Shown: positions 13,718 through 25,448, counted from the first letter of the stretch. The stretch is 64,000 nt of DNA from Euwallacea fornicatus (GCF_040115645.1 NC_089541.1:2294001-2358000); one strand, 5' to 3'. The notes: generated by a model from the sequence alone, not told the origin. Numbers and translations: made by a program.

Positions 13718-13940
13718 TACTAAATGTTCAAACTGTGGCCCGTTGAATTCCTGAGTTGGCCAACCGCAATTTAAATCCCTCAAGAACTTTTCTTATCATT
13801 TAAGGAGGTATTTGTTGAGCTTCTTTTCTATTGTTGGGCTTATTTAAAAACACCTTTTATTTCAGATTACCTCATAAAAAAGTCTTTATGAACGAAATCA
13901 GGCGATGTAGCTGGCCACTTTAATCGCCTCCTTCATACAT
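13718..13940 (-). pseudogene. Mariner-like transposase C-terminal fragment
   Basis: Minus-strand translation gives KWPATSPDF..KDFF, the degenerate form of the WPxxSPDLxxxDFF block around the last catalytic aspartate. After several stops and frame changes comes NGPQFEHL, the usual C-terminal signature of mariner-type transposases. Everything upstream of the SPD block is missing. It is a different copy from the neighbour at 14150-15135, which has its own C-terminus. Confidence 0.7.
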
Positions 13941-14149
13941 TCCATGAAGTGTACCGTGCGTTGAGAAAAAATCCGGCCGAGTAGGTTTTAAAATTATTTG
14001 ACTCCGAACCCGTAGGTGTTTGATACGTTCTTCGTAATGTTGAATATAAAAAAAATAAACATAACCTTACATTAGTTTTAACCTTTACCAGCGATCAAGA
14101 AAACATGAAACATAAATAAATCTCATTAATATTTATTTATTTACCCCGT

Positions 14150-15135
14150 TTACAACAAATAGTGAAAATGGGGTCCGTTATTTTTCAAACACAAATTAAC
14201 TCTACATTTCATATTATCAAAGACTCCAATGAAAGTCTGTGAAGAAACGCTTTCACATTCATGTCGAAATCTATCGTTGAGGCCTTCAATTGTGCGTATC
14301 GGAGTTTTAAATATTGTATTTCTTGCGATTGGGAACAAAAAATAGTCGAGTAGGGTTAAGTCTGGAAATCGTGGTGGATATATGCTGTTCGTCTGCGGGC
14401 TATTATTATATCATCATAGTATTCCCAAGATAATTAAGAGTTGTTTCAATCGTATGGGCCGTCGCCCCGTCTTGTTGAAAGTATCCGTTCTTCGAAGTGA
14501 AGTAGGTTGATGAATTCACTCAAAATATTCAGATATTGGTGAGCTTTGACGGTGTCATCGAAAAAAATAGGTCGTACAAAACGTCTCCATGAGATAGCAA
14601 CCCATATTCTAATGTTTCGAGGATGTAAAGATGTTTTCGTAAACACATTATGATTCTCTGCACTCCATATGTTCATATTTCGTGAATTCGCATAATCCGA
14701 CAAATTAAATCAGAACTCGTCAGTAAAAAAAAATTAAACATCAAATCCAGAAGGTCGTCGTGCATCGTTTAATTAAACCAATTGCAATATCTCCGTCTCT
14801 TTTCATAATCCGAGGGCTCCAGTTCCTGACACAGTTGCACCTTGTGCGGATGTAATCCGAGATTTTTTTAAAAGAATTAAATGACAAGTGCTAGGTGATA
14901 CATCCACTTGTAAGGAAAGTGTTCTTAAAGTGGTGCTGGGATTGTCATCCACAGCACGCATCACATTTTCAATAAATTCTGGGGTTCGTTTAATTGGTTT
15001 CCCACTTTCCGACTTCCTTTGAACACTGTCAATTTCACGAAACAATTTAAGACAATGTTGAATTTCAAAGGCCTATTTTCCATTTATGAACTGTTCATTC
15101 AGAAAATAAGATTCAACCAAAAAGACTTTTTAACC
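14150..15135 (-). pseudogene. Mariner-like transposase pseudogene
   Basis: Remnant of a roughly 330-residue transposase of the Tc1/mariner superfamily. In order from about 15135 leftward: HTH region (FREIDSVQRKSESGKP, then TPEFIENVMRAVDDNPST and VSPSTCHLILLKKS); the block WSAENHNVFTKTSLHP with WVAISWRRFVRPIFFDD; a damaged stretch (GDGPYD) where the second catalytic aspartate (QQDGA) belongs; then PRFPDLTLLDYFLFPIARN, which keeps the third acidic residue (LLDYF), and the tail NNGPHFHYLL. At least three stops or shifts separate these blocks. The first catalytic aspartate is not identifiable. The SPDLT..LDYFLF signature places it in the mariner side of the superfamily. Confidence 0.85.
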
Positions 15136-15797
15136 GGTATATAAGTCTGTCGAGCTTTGAAAAAGACTAGTTTTAATAAAATTCAACAAATAATAAAGAT
15201 AAACAAGTCAAAACGTAGAATATTAGGTCCTCTGGGAGCCCCATAAGACCGACTCCGATGTTCGCAACGGTTAGGGTATAGCACTGATTTCCATGAGACC
15301 TTGCAGCTATCACACTTCGAATTTTCCCGAGTAACTCGGAAACGGTACATTTTTGAGATAATACCCTTTACATAAACTGACCTTAAAAAGTGACGATAAA
15401 TCCGAAAATCACTGAAAATTAGGTGGTTTTCTTTAAAAAACCGTAACTTGGTAATACAACACTTTGATGACGGACCTCGTCCAATTGAAAATAATTTTCA
15501 AATGCGTATGTCACAATGAACAAAAACTTTGATGTGAAATATTTCCTTTTAAAACTCATATTTACTGAGATATCGCACTTTGATGCACTAATGAACAATC
15601 CTGTACGTGGGGTTCCATAGGAAAAAAATGTAAAAGTATATCTATTCACTACATGGACGACCTGGTATACATGTTAGTTGCGTCAAAAGATGCATAACTA
15701 AAAACAATACTTTACGTGTTCTCCTATTTTCAGGAAAAACATTTCCTTCAATTTTTAACGAATTTATGCGGAACTTTTGGTCCTCTATGTATATTAT

Positions 15798-18085
15798 AAA
15801 GTAGGGGTGAGAGTGGCGAACCCTGTGGGAGTTCATATTCAGGAGAAAAAGGAAAAAAGGGAGTGGTATCAATTCGTACTTTGAGTTGTCGGTTTTCAAG
15901 TAGATTTTTAATTAAGTAAAGTAAGTGTTTTGCTTGGAATTCGTGTGGTTTGTGCAGCAGACCTCTTTGCCGAACATTGTCAGAGGCTTCATTAATGTCC
16001 ACAAATAGACTTGCTGTTCTTCCATCGTTTATTTGTGTTGCTTGTATGTTGCTCATTAAGACACATAGGGGGTGTATAATCGAGTGTTTTGGTTTAAAGC
16101 CAAATTGGTAGGTCGATTAAAGCTTCCTGATCAGTTGTTGAAGTCCGTTTTTATGTGTTCAAAAATTTTACTTGTCACCGGGAGTAATGTAACAAGTCTG
16201 TAGTTGTGGTGTAGTGTGTGGGTATGGTCTACTCCATTTTTAAGTACAAGTATTATTATGCTAGTCTTCCGTGAATCTGGGACCCTTTTGATTATGGTAT
16301 AGTTGTATATTTAACACAGAATGAATTTGTGGGTTTTCTGGAGTTAGACTTTTAAGAACTTTGCTTTCTATTTTGTCTTTTCCAGGTGCTATATCTCTAG
16401 TGTTTGCGAGTGCTTCGTCGTATTTTGTCACTGTAATTAGCTTATATGTGTCGTCTGATGAGTTGTTAAAATAATTAATGTACCAATTATTCATTACATT
16501 CCAATTATACTCGTCAAATTCTGGATTTGCCGACGTGCTGAAAGCAATTTGGAAGTGTATTACGAACGCTTCCGCCTTTTCTTCTCTGCGCAAATGTTGT
16601 CTTCGCCCTTAATTGTTTATATCTATGTAAGTTGTTTTTTTTATAACATTCCAGTTTTTAAACTTTTTGCCAACATAATTTTCGTTAGTTTTTTTCAATT
16701 TCTTAGCACATCTCTAACCATTTGTCGTATCTACCTTAAGCTCGTACAGTTCCTTTCTTTGTTTGATCAATCGCAATACGAATTTCGATAAGGAATGTTG
16801 ATAAAAAACATTCTCGAACCGAGGTAAACATTTTTCTACTGCCAAGGTCAGTTATTTCTGTATATCTTCTATTGAAATGAACTGTGCCTCTGGTTGGATG
16901 TAGTGGTGTACAGGGTGCCTCGTCTTTTATGGCATCGGGAATTATCATCGAAATTACTGTAGATATTGCACAATGGTTTCCGCTATATTGCACTATTTTT
17001 TCGTTAAACAGACGATGCTCCCAACAAAACTTTTATCGCTAGCTGCGATTTTGAACTGCAGGGTGATTTCGAAAAAACGCCATTTTAGGTCTCCCCTCAT
17101 ATTTCCTTTGCCTTCTGGCTTATGAAAACGGAGAAAATGAATTCCCAAGTAGAATTTTTCGTAGAATTCAGAGGAGTACTGAGCTTTTCTATATCTTATA
17201 GTTTTTTAGTTATTGACTTTAGTGGGTAAAAATTACTACTTTTATAGTTCAGTATTTCGTTGCCCTTTAATGCAACGGTCTATAAGTATTCAAAGAGACA
17301 GATGTTTTAATTGCGTCATAAAACATCATAATTTATAAAATGAAATTTTTTTGGTTAATTCTTTAATAACTCGCTTACTAAAATTATTTAGCAAATAACA
17401 CATTAATTTCGCAAACCAAATAAAGAAATGACCCTATAGTACATTTTCTAAAAGAGAATTACAAGTAAACTTTTTTAATGAATAATAATAGAAGGTGTCC
17501 CAGAAGAAAAAAAATTCAGCTTTAGTCAACAACTAACAAACTATGACATACAGAAAAAAATTGGTTTTTGTGTAAATTTTACGAAAAATTCTATTCAAAA
17601 AACCATTTTTTCCGGTTTGATAAACCAGGAGGTAAAAAAATACTAGGGTAGCTCCAAAATGGCATTTTTTCATAATCGCCCTGTACTCTATAAACACAGC
17701 TGTATATGAAAGTTTTGCCAGCAACATCACGTGTTTAACAACAAAATACCAAATTATTGCGTTCACTGTTTTACAATATCTTCAGTAGTTTCTACGACAC
17801 CTGGGAAAACTATAAAAAATGGGCCACCCTGTACTTGTCCCCTTACTGTATCCGTTCCTATGTTGGTTAGGTCAAATTTTTCGCTTACGGAGGGCATAGG
17901 TTCCGTTTGTTGTAGACTGATGTTAAAAGTAATAACTAAATGATTCAATTCAATATTATCAGTCAAGCTAATGTTATCGACGGTATTTCTCAGGTTCCTT
18001 GTATGTAATAAGATTTGTGGCGTTCAGCCTTGGTGCCCGGACATTAAACATGTCGGTGATGTATGTTGGATTCAACATATTTGAC
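15798..18085 (-). pseudogene. Non-LTR retrotransposon (Jockey/CR1-like) ORF2 fragment, split by an insertion
   Basis: Endonuclease-reverse transcriptase polyprotein remnant read leftward. From about 18080: an endonuclease tail (LNHLVITFNIS, the SDHxPV-type motif), a linker (SVSEKFDLTNIGTDTVRGQV), a 921-bp foldback at 16911-17831, then the linker resumes (HYIQPEAQFISIEDIQ, LRLIKQRKELYEL). Reverse transcriptase blocks follow: EKAEAFVIHFQ, NTRDIAPGKDKI, LVLKNGVDHT, NYRLVTLLPVTSKIFE, FGFKPKHSIIH, TASLFVDINEASDNV and LPQGSPLSPLLYNI. The coding sequence stops there, before the catalytic YADD box, at the arm of the element at 13360-15797. Frames shift several times. The motif wording fits the Jockey/CR1/I group rather than RTE or R2, but the clade is not settled. 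Confidence 0.9.
16911..17831. mobile_element. 921-bp foldback element inserted in the retrotransposon
   Basis: Terminal inverted repeats of about 330 bp (16911-17240 and 17500-17831) flanked by TA on both sides (16909-16910 and 17832-17833). Outer ends read CAGGGTGCCTCGTC and, inward from the right, CAGGGTGGCCCATT. A second copy of the terminal motif lies about 147 bp inside each arm (TGCAGGGTGATTTCG at 17057; inward from the right TACAGGGCGATTATG ending at 17685), giving an inverted-repeat/direct-repeat arrangement. Joining the flanks with a single TA restores an open retrotransposon frame (TVRGQVHHYIQPEAQ), which fixes the boundaries to the base. No transposase is encoded; it must have moved in trans. 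Confidence 0.92.
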
Positions 18086-19244
18086 GGCAATTAAGGAATA
18101 ATTTTACAAAAAACATGAACTCTCTCACCTGGCTTCGTGACTGGAATTTCTCTCCTCATTCGGTCATTATTCATCGACGTTGATTTCAATTCGCGAATTG
18201 CGAATGTAATTCAGAGCTTTTGCAAATGTAATTCACAGCTTTTAGGGCCGATAATTCGGGAACGCGCTTTCGAATTCCGAATACGTGCGATATTGTTATG
18301 GGCACGATTGGGGTTACATTTTAGCAGATTTTGATTTTTCTGTTGTATTTTATGTGGGAAAAGACCGATAACTGTGACCGTCCCGGAAAACTCCAGGCCT
18401 GGGGTCAGATGCTATACGAGGAAAAAGTTTTAGGAAAAGGCAATTTCGTTTTATAGATTAACCAAGACTAAATTTTGAGGTTTACGACTTTGAGCCTTTG
18501 GCAAACGATTTTCTTTACGGCCGAGTTTTGCAATTCTAAAGAGGCCTGTTTACTTTATGTACTTACTAGACATTTGACCAACAGCTGCGTCCATGCATAG
18601 TTGCTAATTAAGGGCAGCCGCCCTTCGTCACATGCATAGGCTGGAAACCCCCACAAAAACTGTTCTGGGTCGAGAGCGAGTTTTGGATTTACAGCCTTTA
18701 TCAAGCCCCGGGGATAACTTATTGTGTCTTCAACTCCCGAAAAGTTTATAAATTATTGTCGCCAGACTGTTAATTAATGCCGACCGGAACAAACCACTTT
18801 ACAAGTACAAATACGAAAACCCACCCGGTATTTTAGAGCGGTCGCCCTTTGTTTTGGGGGTCATGTGATTCTATAGGGGGCTGCCAGTTGGTGCATTTGA
18901 GGGTTGCCTTAAAACTGGAAATTTTGATATATACTACGAATAAATAAGGCAAACTTCCAGACTAATTTTCTTCAATTTACATGTAGCCTTTGGTTCGGTT
19001 CGAATTCAAAACGAAAACACAAATCTATGCTGTTTTAAATAGGACCGGCGGAAGAAGGAATGGGTCTCTGAACTGAGAGGTTCTGTGGCAGTTCGGTTCT
19101 CTATCCGTGTTAGGTCCCTCATGGAGCATTTTAACGATAATTCTTTATTAATTATAGCCACTTTCCAGTATGTTTTCCCGACCGAACATAGAAATGTTAT
19201 AGCACTAGTCACACATGCCGAAAAAAAATATCATCGACGAAGCC
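18086..19244. other. Intergenic, nothing recognised
   Basis: No coding motif or repeat identified. Some of the right-most endonuclease sequence of the neighbouring retrotransposon may extend a little way in, but I cannot read it. Confidence 0.4.
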
Positions 19245-19690
19245 AACAAGACAGTTAGACGTTGAAAAGTATGGCGCTATGAGCATGTCTAGCTCAAGGT
19301 GGTGCTCGAAGGTGTGATCCTACTTGAATACTAAGTGAAACGAGGGCCTCCCTTGCTCTCTCACGTATCACAGCCTATTAACATTGAGAAGAGCTCTAGG
19401 AAGTGAAATCTCTTGGAATGGCTCTAGGAGCGCTCTATGAATAGCTTAGCCGTTGCACGAGGGTAAGGGGACATTCTAACTGTCGAGATACCCCATTGGA
19501 TGGTCCCACAAACAGGACGGGGCGATGGATTTGTTGTGCGACTTTTCAGGTTAAGGAGAATGATGTAATTAGAAAACGTCCTCGACTGTTGCCACATTCA
19601 AAACGAAGCGATGAGAATAGAAGATCGAGGTAAGATGAAGTAAGGACAAAAGCATAGTGAAGCATGGCACGTCGCCAAGAATGGAATATC
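19245..19690 (+). repeat. Diverged copy of the 41.7-47.2 kb noncoding cassette
   Basis: Shares ordered landmarks with the tandem cassettes 22-28 kb downstream: a block CCTTGCTCTCTCAC, a TTGGATGGTCCCAC..AGGACGGGGCGATGG block matching TTGGATGGTGCC..AGGATGGGGTCATG, an ACTTTTCAG/GTTAAGG junction matching TTTTCAG/GTGAACGG, and GATCGAGGTAAGATG, the splice-donor-like end of the repeat unit. It shows that the cassette is a dispersed family, not only a local array. No coding sequence is seen. Confidence 0.6.
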
Positions 19691-20076
19691 TGCGCTGATT
19701 AACGTAGTGAAGAACTTCGCATCGCCGTTTATCGTAATTTATGTGTTTAGTTTCATACGAAGAGAGATAATTTAAAATGTTATCAGATTGAGATTAGATT
19801 TTGATAGTGTTAGTGACTCGCTAAATACTGTAAAGCTTCTCTAACCCAGATCAATTAAAACTACTCCAATCCGGATTTTGAAATCATATTAAAATAATGT
19901 CTAATGAAAGGCAAAATTATGGCAAATTAACAATATCGATTAGACATTTAAAAATTCAGAAATTTTTATTTGGTGAATATATCCCTCTGTAGCCTCCATT
20001 GCATACTGACGAAGCATTCTAAGTCTGTTCATTCGCTGTTTATTTCGTTGTTGTTTTTCTCTGTCCATTGATATCA

Positions 20077-21476
20077 TATAGATAAATATTTAATAGCCTC
20101 TCCACGTTTTATTCTTGGTACATTTATGGAAACTTCATCATCAGAATAACCGCCTGCGTTGTCGTTCACGTAATCCAATTGTAAGTGATCGTCGTCTCCA
20201 AAGATCCATTCATGTATTTCTGATTCTCCTGGATTGTAATTGTCAGGGCTGCTTTTCTGTGACATGTTTCCGATTTCAGCAAATTTTCCTCGTTCTTCAT
20301 GTGATTTCTTTTTAAAAGTCTCCAACGGAATATCGTCATCGTCTGAATCCTTTTCGCTTTCGTAATGTAATGTGGCTCCATCAAGACCTAGTTCGTCCAT
20401 TGAAATGTAAAATATCTTTTTCCAACATTTTTGCATGACTCTAGGAGATAGTTTGTGCTAGGAATCAGCGAAAAAAGTTACTGCATCTTTCAAATTGACG
20501 TTCTTAAGCACTTTTGAAATGTCATTTTCTTTCAAAGATAATACATAGACTAAAAGATCTTTGATAATACATTTTGATTAAACGTATGATATTTTGGCGC
20601 ATAGGATGAACAAGAGGGGTGCAGTTAAGTGGGAGAAATATCATTTTTTCTATCGTCGCTTATTAGTTTTTCCTCCGAAACGTGGCTAGAAGTATTGCCC
20701 ACTAATAAATCTACTTATTCACTTAGATTATTTTGAAATTCTTCGCTTGCACTACAGATGAATCATCAACCTTTTTATGGATAAGGCCGAGGTCATCCAA
20801 GCTTTTTTTGTTGACTGGTATTCGACCAGAAGCTCAACGGATTTTAAACCTGTAGAATTTTTGGTTTTGCCAACAATCATTATTTTGACCTTATGTGCTC
20901 TATCGCTATTTGCACAGTCAAGAAAAGTTACTCTCTTGAAAGTAATTCTTTCTGGAACAGTCATTTCTGCAGCCTGCATCAACTTCGGATTGAGTAGAAG
21001 TTTCTAGTACAATTCAGATGCATCCGCGTTATATAATTCATATATATGAGGAATGCCAGTAACTACAACTTGTTTATTTTTTTGTTAAATTTTCGTAGAA
21101 AAATTTGCACTCAACATGAATCACAAGAACATTTTTTTTCCCAACCGCTTTCAAATAACGAATACTTTGTCTGTTTTGAAATATATAAATAATGAATAAA
21201 ATAAATAAATTTATTTCCAGTATACTTTTTACAGTAAATTATCATGTCTTTCTCGTTGTGAGTGAAACCATGCGTACGATTTATTTTTCATTTCTGGATA
21301 CATAGCTGTTTAAAGATCTAAAATAAATCTTGTTATATTTTTCTTTTTTTTTATGTCCGAAATTGTCGACGCACCAACACCACATTTCGTTCTCAACACT
21401 TTTCCACTGAGACTTCTATTCTTTTATTCTGTTTATCACCAATGGTTACCGTTTTACGAGGTATTTTCGGAGTCAT
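20077..21476 (-). pseudogene. pogo/Tigger (Jerky-like) transposase pseudogene
   Basis: About 1.4 kb, close to full length for this family (450-500 residues), read from the ATG at 21476. In order: CENP-B-type N-terminal helix-turn-helix (MTPKIPRKTVTIGDKQNK, then CGVGASTISDIKKKK in another frame), the second HTH region (MYPEMKNKSYAWFHSQRER), the first catalytic block (YNADASELY), RITFKRVTFLDCANSD with HKVKIMIVGKTKNS, the proline-rich block NCTPLVHPMRQNIIRLIKMY, LKNVNLKDAVTFFADS, and the acidic tail (EWIFGDDD, YSDDEV). The order matches Tigger/Jerky transposases of the DDE_1 family. Stops and shifts break it in several places; the catalytic block before NCTPLV is not readable. I did not find its terminal repeats. 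Confidence 0.88.
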
Positions 21477-22329
21477 ATTTCTTAAACATACATATATAAA
21501 ACTGATTCGGGGATTTTCCTTCATTCTCTTAGTCCATGCCGGGGATGCCCTGCGCTATTTACGTGCAGTCCCAGATTAGGCTGAAAGGCACATAATAGAA
21601 ATTTACATTTTTAAAATGTTGTCTGAACTACAAGGACAGCCGGATTACGAGGGATTCAGATTAGCGGAGCTTCCCTCCAGCCTGATATCCTCTACATTGT
21701 AAAAACATAGTGAAACATCACACCTCATCGTCCTGCTATGGTAAATCAAAACAATAGAATCATATAAGAACAAACAAACTGATGTTGTTCACCAAAAATC
21801 GCACCTCGCCCCTCACATCGCCGTCAAATGAAGGACAAAATACATATTTTGGTTTTCCAGTGGCGAGGTACGTGAAATTTGCTCTGGGATTGGTTCTCTT
21901 TACCTCCCACTCCAACCACACGCCAGCAGTGCACATTGCGTTTAATCAGCATTACTCCATATGCTCGATGCGATGAAAGAACCCAATGTATGTTGAGAGC
22001 TGAGGAGCGGAATATGGGGTGCTGCTCGAACGACCAGACCAAGTAAACGTAAGCAAAGAATCATTAGTAATAGCTAACATATAAAGGTATTTGGTCACTA
22101 TCACTATCACTACGTGAGCTAGAGAAAATTTTTACTACTGCTGTTAGTAAGAAATGAGAAATGAACTACGATAAACGGCGATGCGAACTGCTTCATTATG
22201 TTAATCAACGACGATATTCAATTCTCGGAGAGGTGAATGGCGAGGGGAACGTCGAGGTGGCCGGCGAGATGCGATCCTTCACATCGTGTTTGCAACTTGG
22301 TAAGAAAATCGGACGGAGACAATTACGCC
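21477..22329. other. Intergenic, nothing recognised
   Basis: AT-rich, becoming less so after about 22200. No coding or repeat feature that I can support. Confidence 0.4.
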
Positions 22330-22508
22330 ATTTTGAATAGCACCCACAGATGACTAAACGGAGGTCTCTTAAATGATTGCCGTTCTGAAGGTTCAATCCT
22401 CCGTGTGCCCCATTCAAAATGAAAACCGAGCGCAGTCATTTTGAAGCAAATGAACAGAGGACTGAACTAACTTAGAATCGAACAGCCGAGGAGCACCGGC
22501 CAGTCCTC
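22330..22508. repeat. Hairpin-family repeats, two tandem members
   Basis: Two partial members: TTTTGAATAGCACCC followed by GACTAAACGGAGGTC and a distal TCAATCCTCCG; then CATTTTGAAGCAAATGAAC, GAGGACTGAACTAAC and a distal GCCAGTCCTCCG. The pairing of GGACT-AACGG with its complement is imperfect here, as expected for older copies of the stem-loop best seen at 23612 and 24516. Confidence 0.55.
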
Positions 22509-22699
22509 CGCCCGTCTTTTTTAATTTAAAATCGCAAACTTTAGATTTGAACTGAATGAGAGATAATGGATAATGGATGCACGTGGTGCGAAGTGGGGAT
22601 TCTTAAAGTGTTAGCTCATTAACACCACTTTTCATGCATTCGACACATCATCACGTGTTCAGTCCAAATTCAATGGATCAAAATTTACGACATATCGAA

Positions 22700-22830
22700 C
22701 AGGACACACAGAGGACTAAACGGAGGTCTGTTAAGTAATTGGTGTTGTGACCGTCCAGTCCGCCACTGGTCACATTTGAAATTTTACAGGATGAGACCAT
22801 TTTGATGGGGACGAGCAGAGACACTGTTCA
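22700..22830. repeat. Hairpin-family repeats
   Basis: GAGGACTAAACGGAGGTC at about 22712 pairs with GACCGTCCAGTCCGCC about 45 bp later (GGACTAAACGG against CCGTCCAGTCC, one mismatch). A further partial lead, CCATTTTGATGGGGACGAGC, starts near 22797 without an obvious partner. Confidence 0.5.
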
Positions 22831-23611
22831 AACTTCCCCCCTCTGTCAGAGTAGTTGTAATTCATTTTTGTACATGACCGTCTAATGTTTCAAAGAATAT
22901 TAACGTAATTAAGGGTTTAGCAGCACGTAACTGCTGTAAAATGGAGGGGAAGTTTTAAAGCAATTTTTTCGCAGCATGAGCGTTTAAGTAAAGCCTGGTT
23001 CAAATGAGTTATTACTTTTAGCGCTGCCGTCTTTTCAATTTACTAATTGTTAAAATGATTTAAGCCCTTAACTGCACAAGTCGGAACGGCGTTTCCAGAT
23101 TTTCAGCACGTTTCCGATTATTATTTGCCCGATTGTAGTTTCTAGCTTACTGATTGCAGTGCTCTATTTCATGTCCTAAAGTGCTTTTACGAAATTCCTA
23201 GAAACGTTTATTGGACAAGGATGCTATAGACGTTCGCAAATTTGATTTACCGGTTAAGGCACTGGTCAAAGGAAGACATAGTTTTATCTAATGGATTTGA
23301 ATGAAACGGGTATATACAAACAATTTTACCTTTTGTCGAATTCGGTTGCGTTGCTCATTGAAATAATACACTCTAATCGGTTATGGACGTTCTAAACGTA
23401 TTATCACGCCACGCTATTGAGCGGAAAGTTGACTGCATTTATCGATAGTTCCACATCCAATTAGGAGCGAAAATTGCTTGTGTCGATTAGAATTAACCAC
23501 TTGAGAAAATTGAAGGTCAATCCTGAGCAAATTCGTGTAAACATATTAAGAGCTGTGAATAAATTTCTTTGATAATTTCATATTGTGGTTGCCAACAGGA
23601 AAACGGATACC
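22831..23611. other. Intergenic, nothing recognised
   Basis: AT-rich single-copy-looking sequence with no frame or motif I can support. Confidence 0.4.
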
Positions 23612-23687
23612 GCCGTTTGAATAGAACGGACGAAGGGCTGAACGGTAATTGAACCAAACAGGCAGGAGATACCGTTCAGTCCTCCGC
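23612..23687. repeat. Hairpin-family repeat
   Basis: GTTTGAATAGAACGGACGAA, then stem GGCTGAACGGTA (23636-23647), a 22-nt loop and TACCGTTCAGTCC (23670-23682), followed by TCCG. One of the two clearest copies. Confidence 0.7.
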
Positions 23688-24515
23688 GTCCCACTTAAAG
23701 TTTCCGAATTCTGAAATATTACTAATCGGGAAATCAATAATTTCCTCTTAGGAAAATAAAGGAATCTACACCGTGAGCAATTTAATTTCCACTTTCCATG
23801 AAATATTTAGCATCTCGCCCACATGCGATTAACCCAATGGCCCCTTAGCGTAACATTACACATTCATTGAAAATTTTATGAATTATGTTGTACGGAAAAG
23901 CTCTTAAATCATTTTCTAATATTAGAAATTGGGAGAACGCTGTTGCCATAACTCACATACAACCCTGCTGATGCCAGGCGGTGATTTCTCTGTTACATCC
24001 CCAACCGGAAAGGTACAATGTTGCAATTTATGTGTACGAAAAGTTTTAATGTTACTTTTACTGTGTGAATAATTTCAAAAACTAATTTCCTCCTATGAAG
24101 AGCAAATTAGGAAACAGTTTTTGAAGCAGAATTTATTCCTATTTTCCTGCAGCTTTCTATATTGCATTTAAACATCAAACTGCGGCATTTCGCACTGTCG
24201 CATGACAGAAGAGGCTTATAACAAACAGCGCTAATTTTCCTGCTAAACCGAATTGTGAATTAGGCAATTTAATGGTGCGGTGGAGGCCTGGGGTGTTAAT
24301 TATCTATTTTCGTCATGTCACAACCATTTAGGTGTTTTAATTACCTGGATATGTATGCGACTTTTATACGAACAAATATTTGAACACAGCTTTTACCTCC
24401 AACGGCAACCCTGTAATTTGTCACAAACCACAATAAGCCGGAAAATTAATCCGTTTAATCATATGTAATGCAATAACCATGAAATAGCTAACGCGTCCAC
24501 TTTTTGAAGGAGCCC

Positions 24516-24590
24516 GATTTTGAATAGGGAAGTGGAGGACCGAACGGTTTTTGCTCTGTGATTTGATAACACCGTTCGGTCCTCCGGCCG
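24516..24590. repeat. Hairpin-family repeat, perfect 14-bp stem
   Basis: Lead ATTTTGAATAGGGAAGTG, then GAGGACCGAACGGT (24535-24548), a 22-nt loop and the exact complement ACCGTTCGGTCCTC (24571-24584), then CGGC. This is the best-preserved copy and defines the family layout: lead, 13-14 bp stem, loop of about 22 nt. Confidence 0.8.
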
Positions 24591-25448
24591 ATCCAGTCCT
24601 AAGTGCCACTCTAAAGCCGTGTTTACACGGGTAGTGAGCGACGATTTCGTGGGGCACGAAAGTATCAAATTACCATTCGTGAAATAAGAAAGTAACCTGT
24701 TTACACGGGTCTTAAATTTGGCCAGCCGTGAACGTGGCTTTCTTTAGGCGTGTGCTAAAAGCTGCTGTAGTGACGTGCCAGATCCTAGGACATTATTTCT
24801 TTACCGTACCATGGCACCATTGGGGAGATTTCAAAAAATGGAAAAAAGCGCGGATAGTGGATGAGGGAATGGATTTCAAATTGAAACATAAATCGGAGCT
24901 ACGCAATTTCGTACCAAAGAGCTTCAAATGTAATATCCGGATTATCTTAAGAACTTGCTTCGCATGTCGGAACACAACGTAAATTTTGGCAAATATATGG
25001 GGTGTTGGGGCGGATCGTGTCATAAATTCATGGGGTTATAGAGAAAGCCAAAATGATGATGGTACTTCATATAAAAAAATTGCTGGCGGCCTTCATTACC
25101 AAGTTGTTCGCTCTTAAAGCAAGAAGTTAAAAAGCAAGCATTTTTGTTGAACCTTTTAAACAATTATTATGGTAATGATGAAAGTGGGACGGTTTAAATA
25201 ATTCATAGTCGTGCTTCTTTTCATATGTAAACAGATGTTTCATGTTTTCGTTGTAAAGGTGAAAGTCAAAATTTTTAATTTAAACCGATTTATTTTTTAG
25301 CGAATTAACGAAATCAGTATTTTTTCCGTAGCTTGATTTTTTCAAAATTTTACTACAAGAAAAGTATACCTTGCTTTAACCGATCTCTTTTAATACCAAC
25401 ATGCACCGTATATGCCAACAATTTCAAATAAAATAAAATAGCAATTTA

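Larger units (their letters stand above)
13360..15797. mobile_element. Inverted-repeat element carrying mariner remnants
   Basis: Arms of about 170-230 bp in opposite orientation: about 13360-13560 and 15590-15797. Outermost they share AGAGGACCAAAAGTTCCGCA; inward both contain a segment like ATCTACTACACGGG next to a TACAGGGTAAC / TACCAGGTCG junction. Two separate mariner C-terminal remnants lie between the arms (13718-13940 and 14150-15135). The right arm abuts the retrotransposon reverse transcriptase exactly where that coding sequence stops, suggesting insertion into it. I could not recognise the continuation of the retrotransposon left of 13360, so the insertion model is not proved. Confidence 0.6.

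Noticed and set aside
20777..21007. Open plus-strand frame with a hydrophobic, membrane-protein-like translation
   Set aside because: It is the antisense shadow of the Tigger-type transposase pseudogene on the minus strand, whose motifs are clear.
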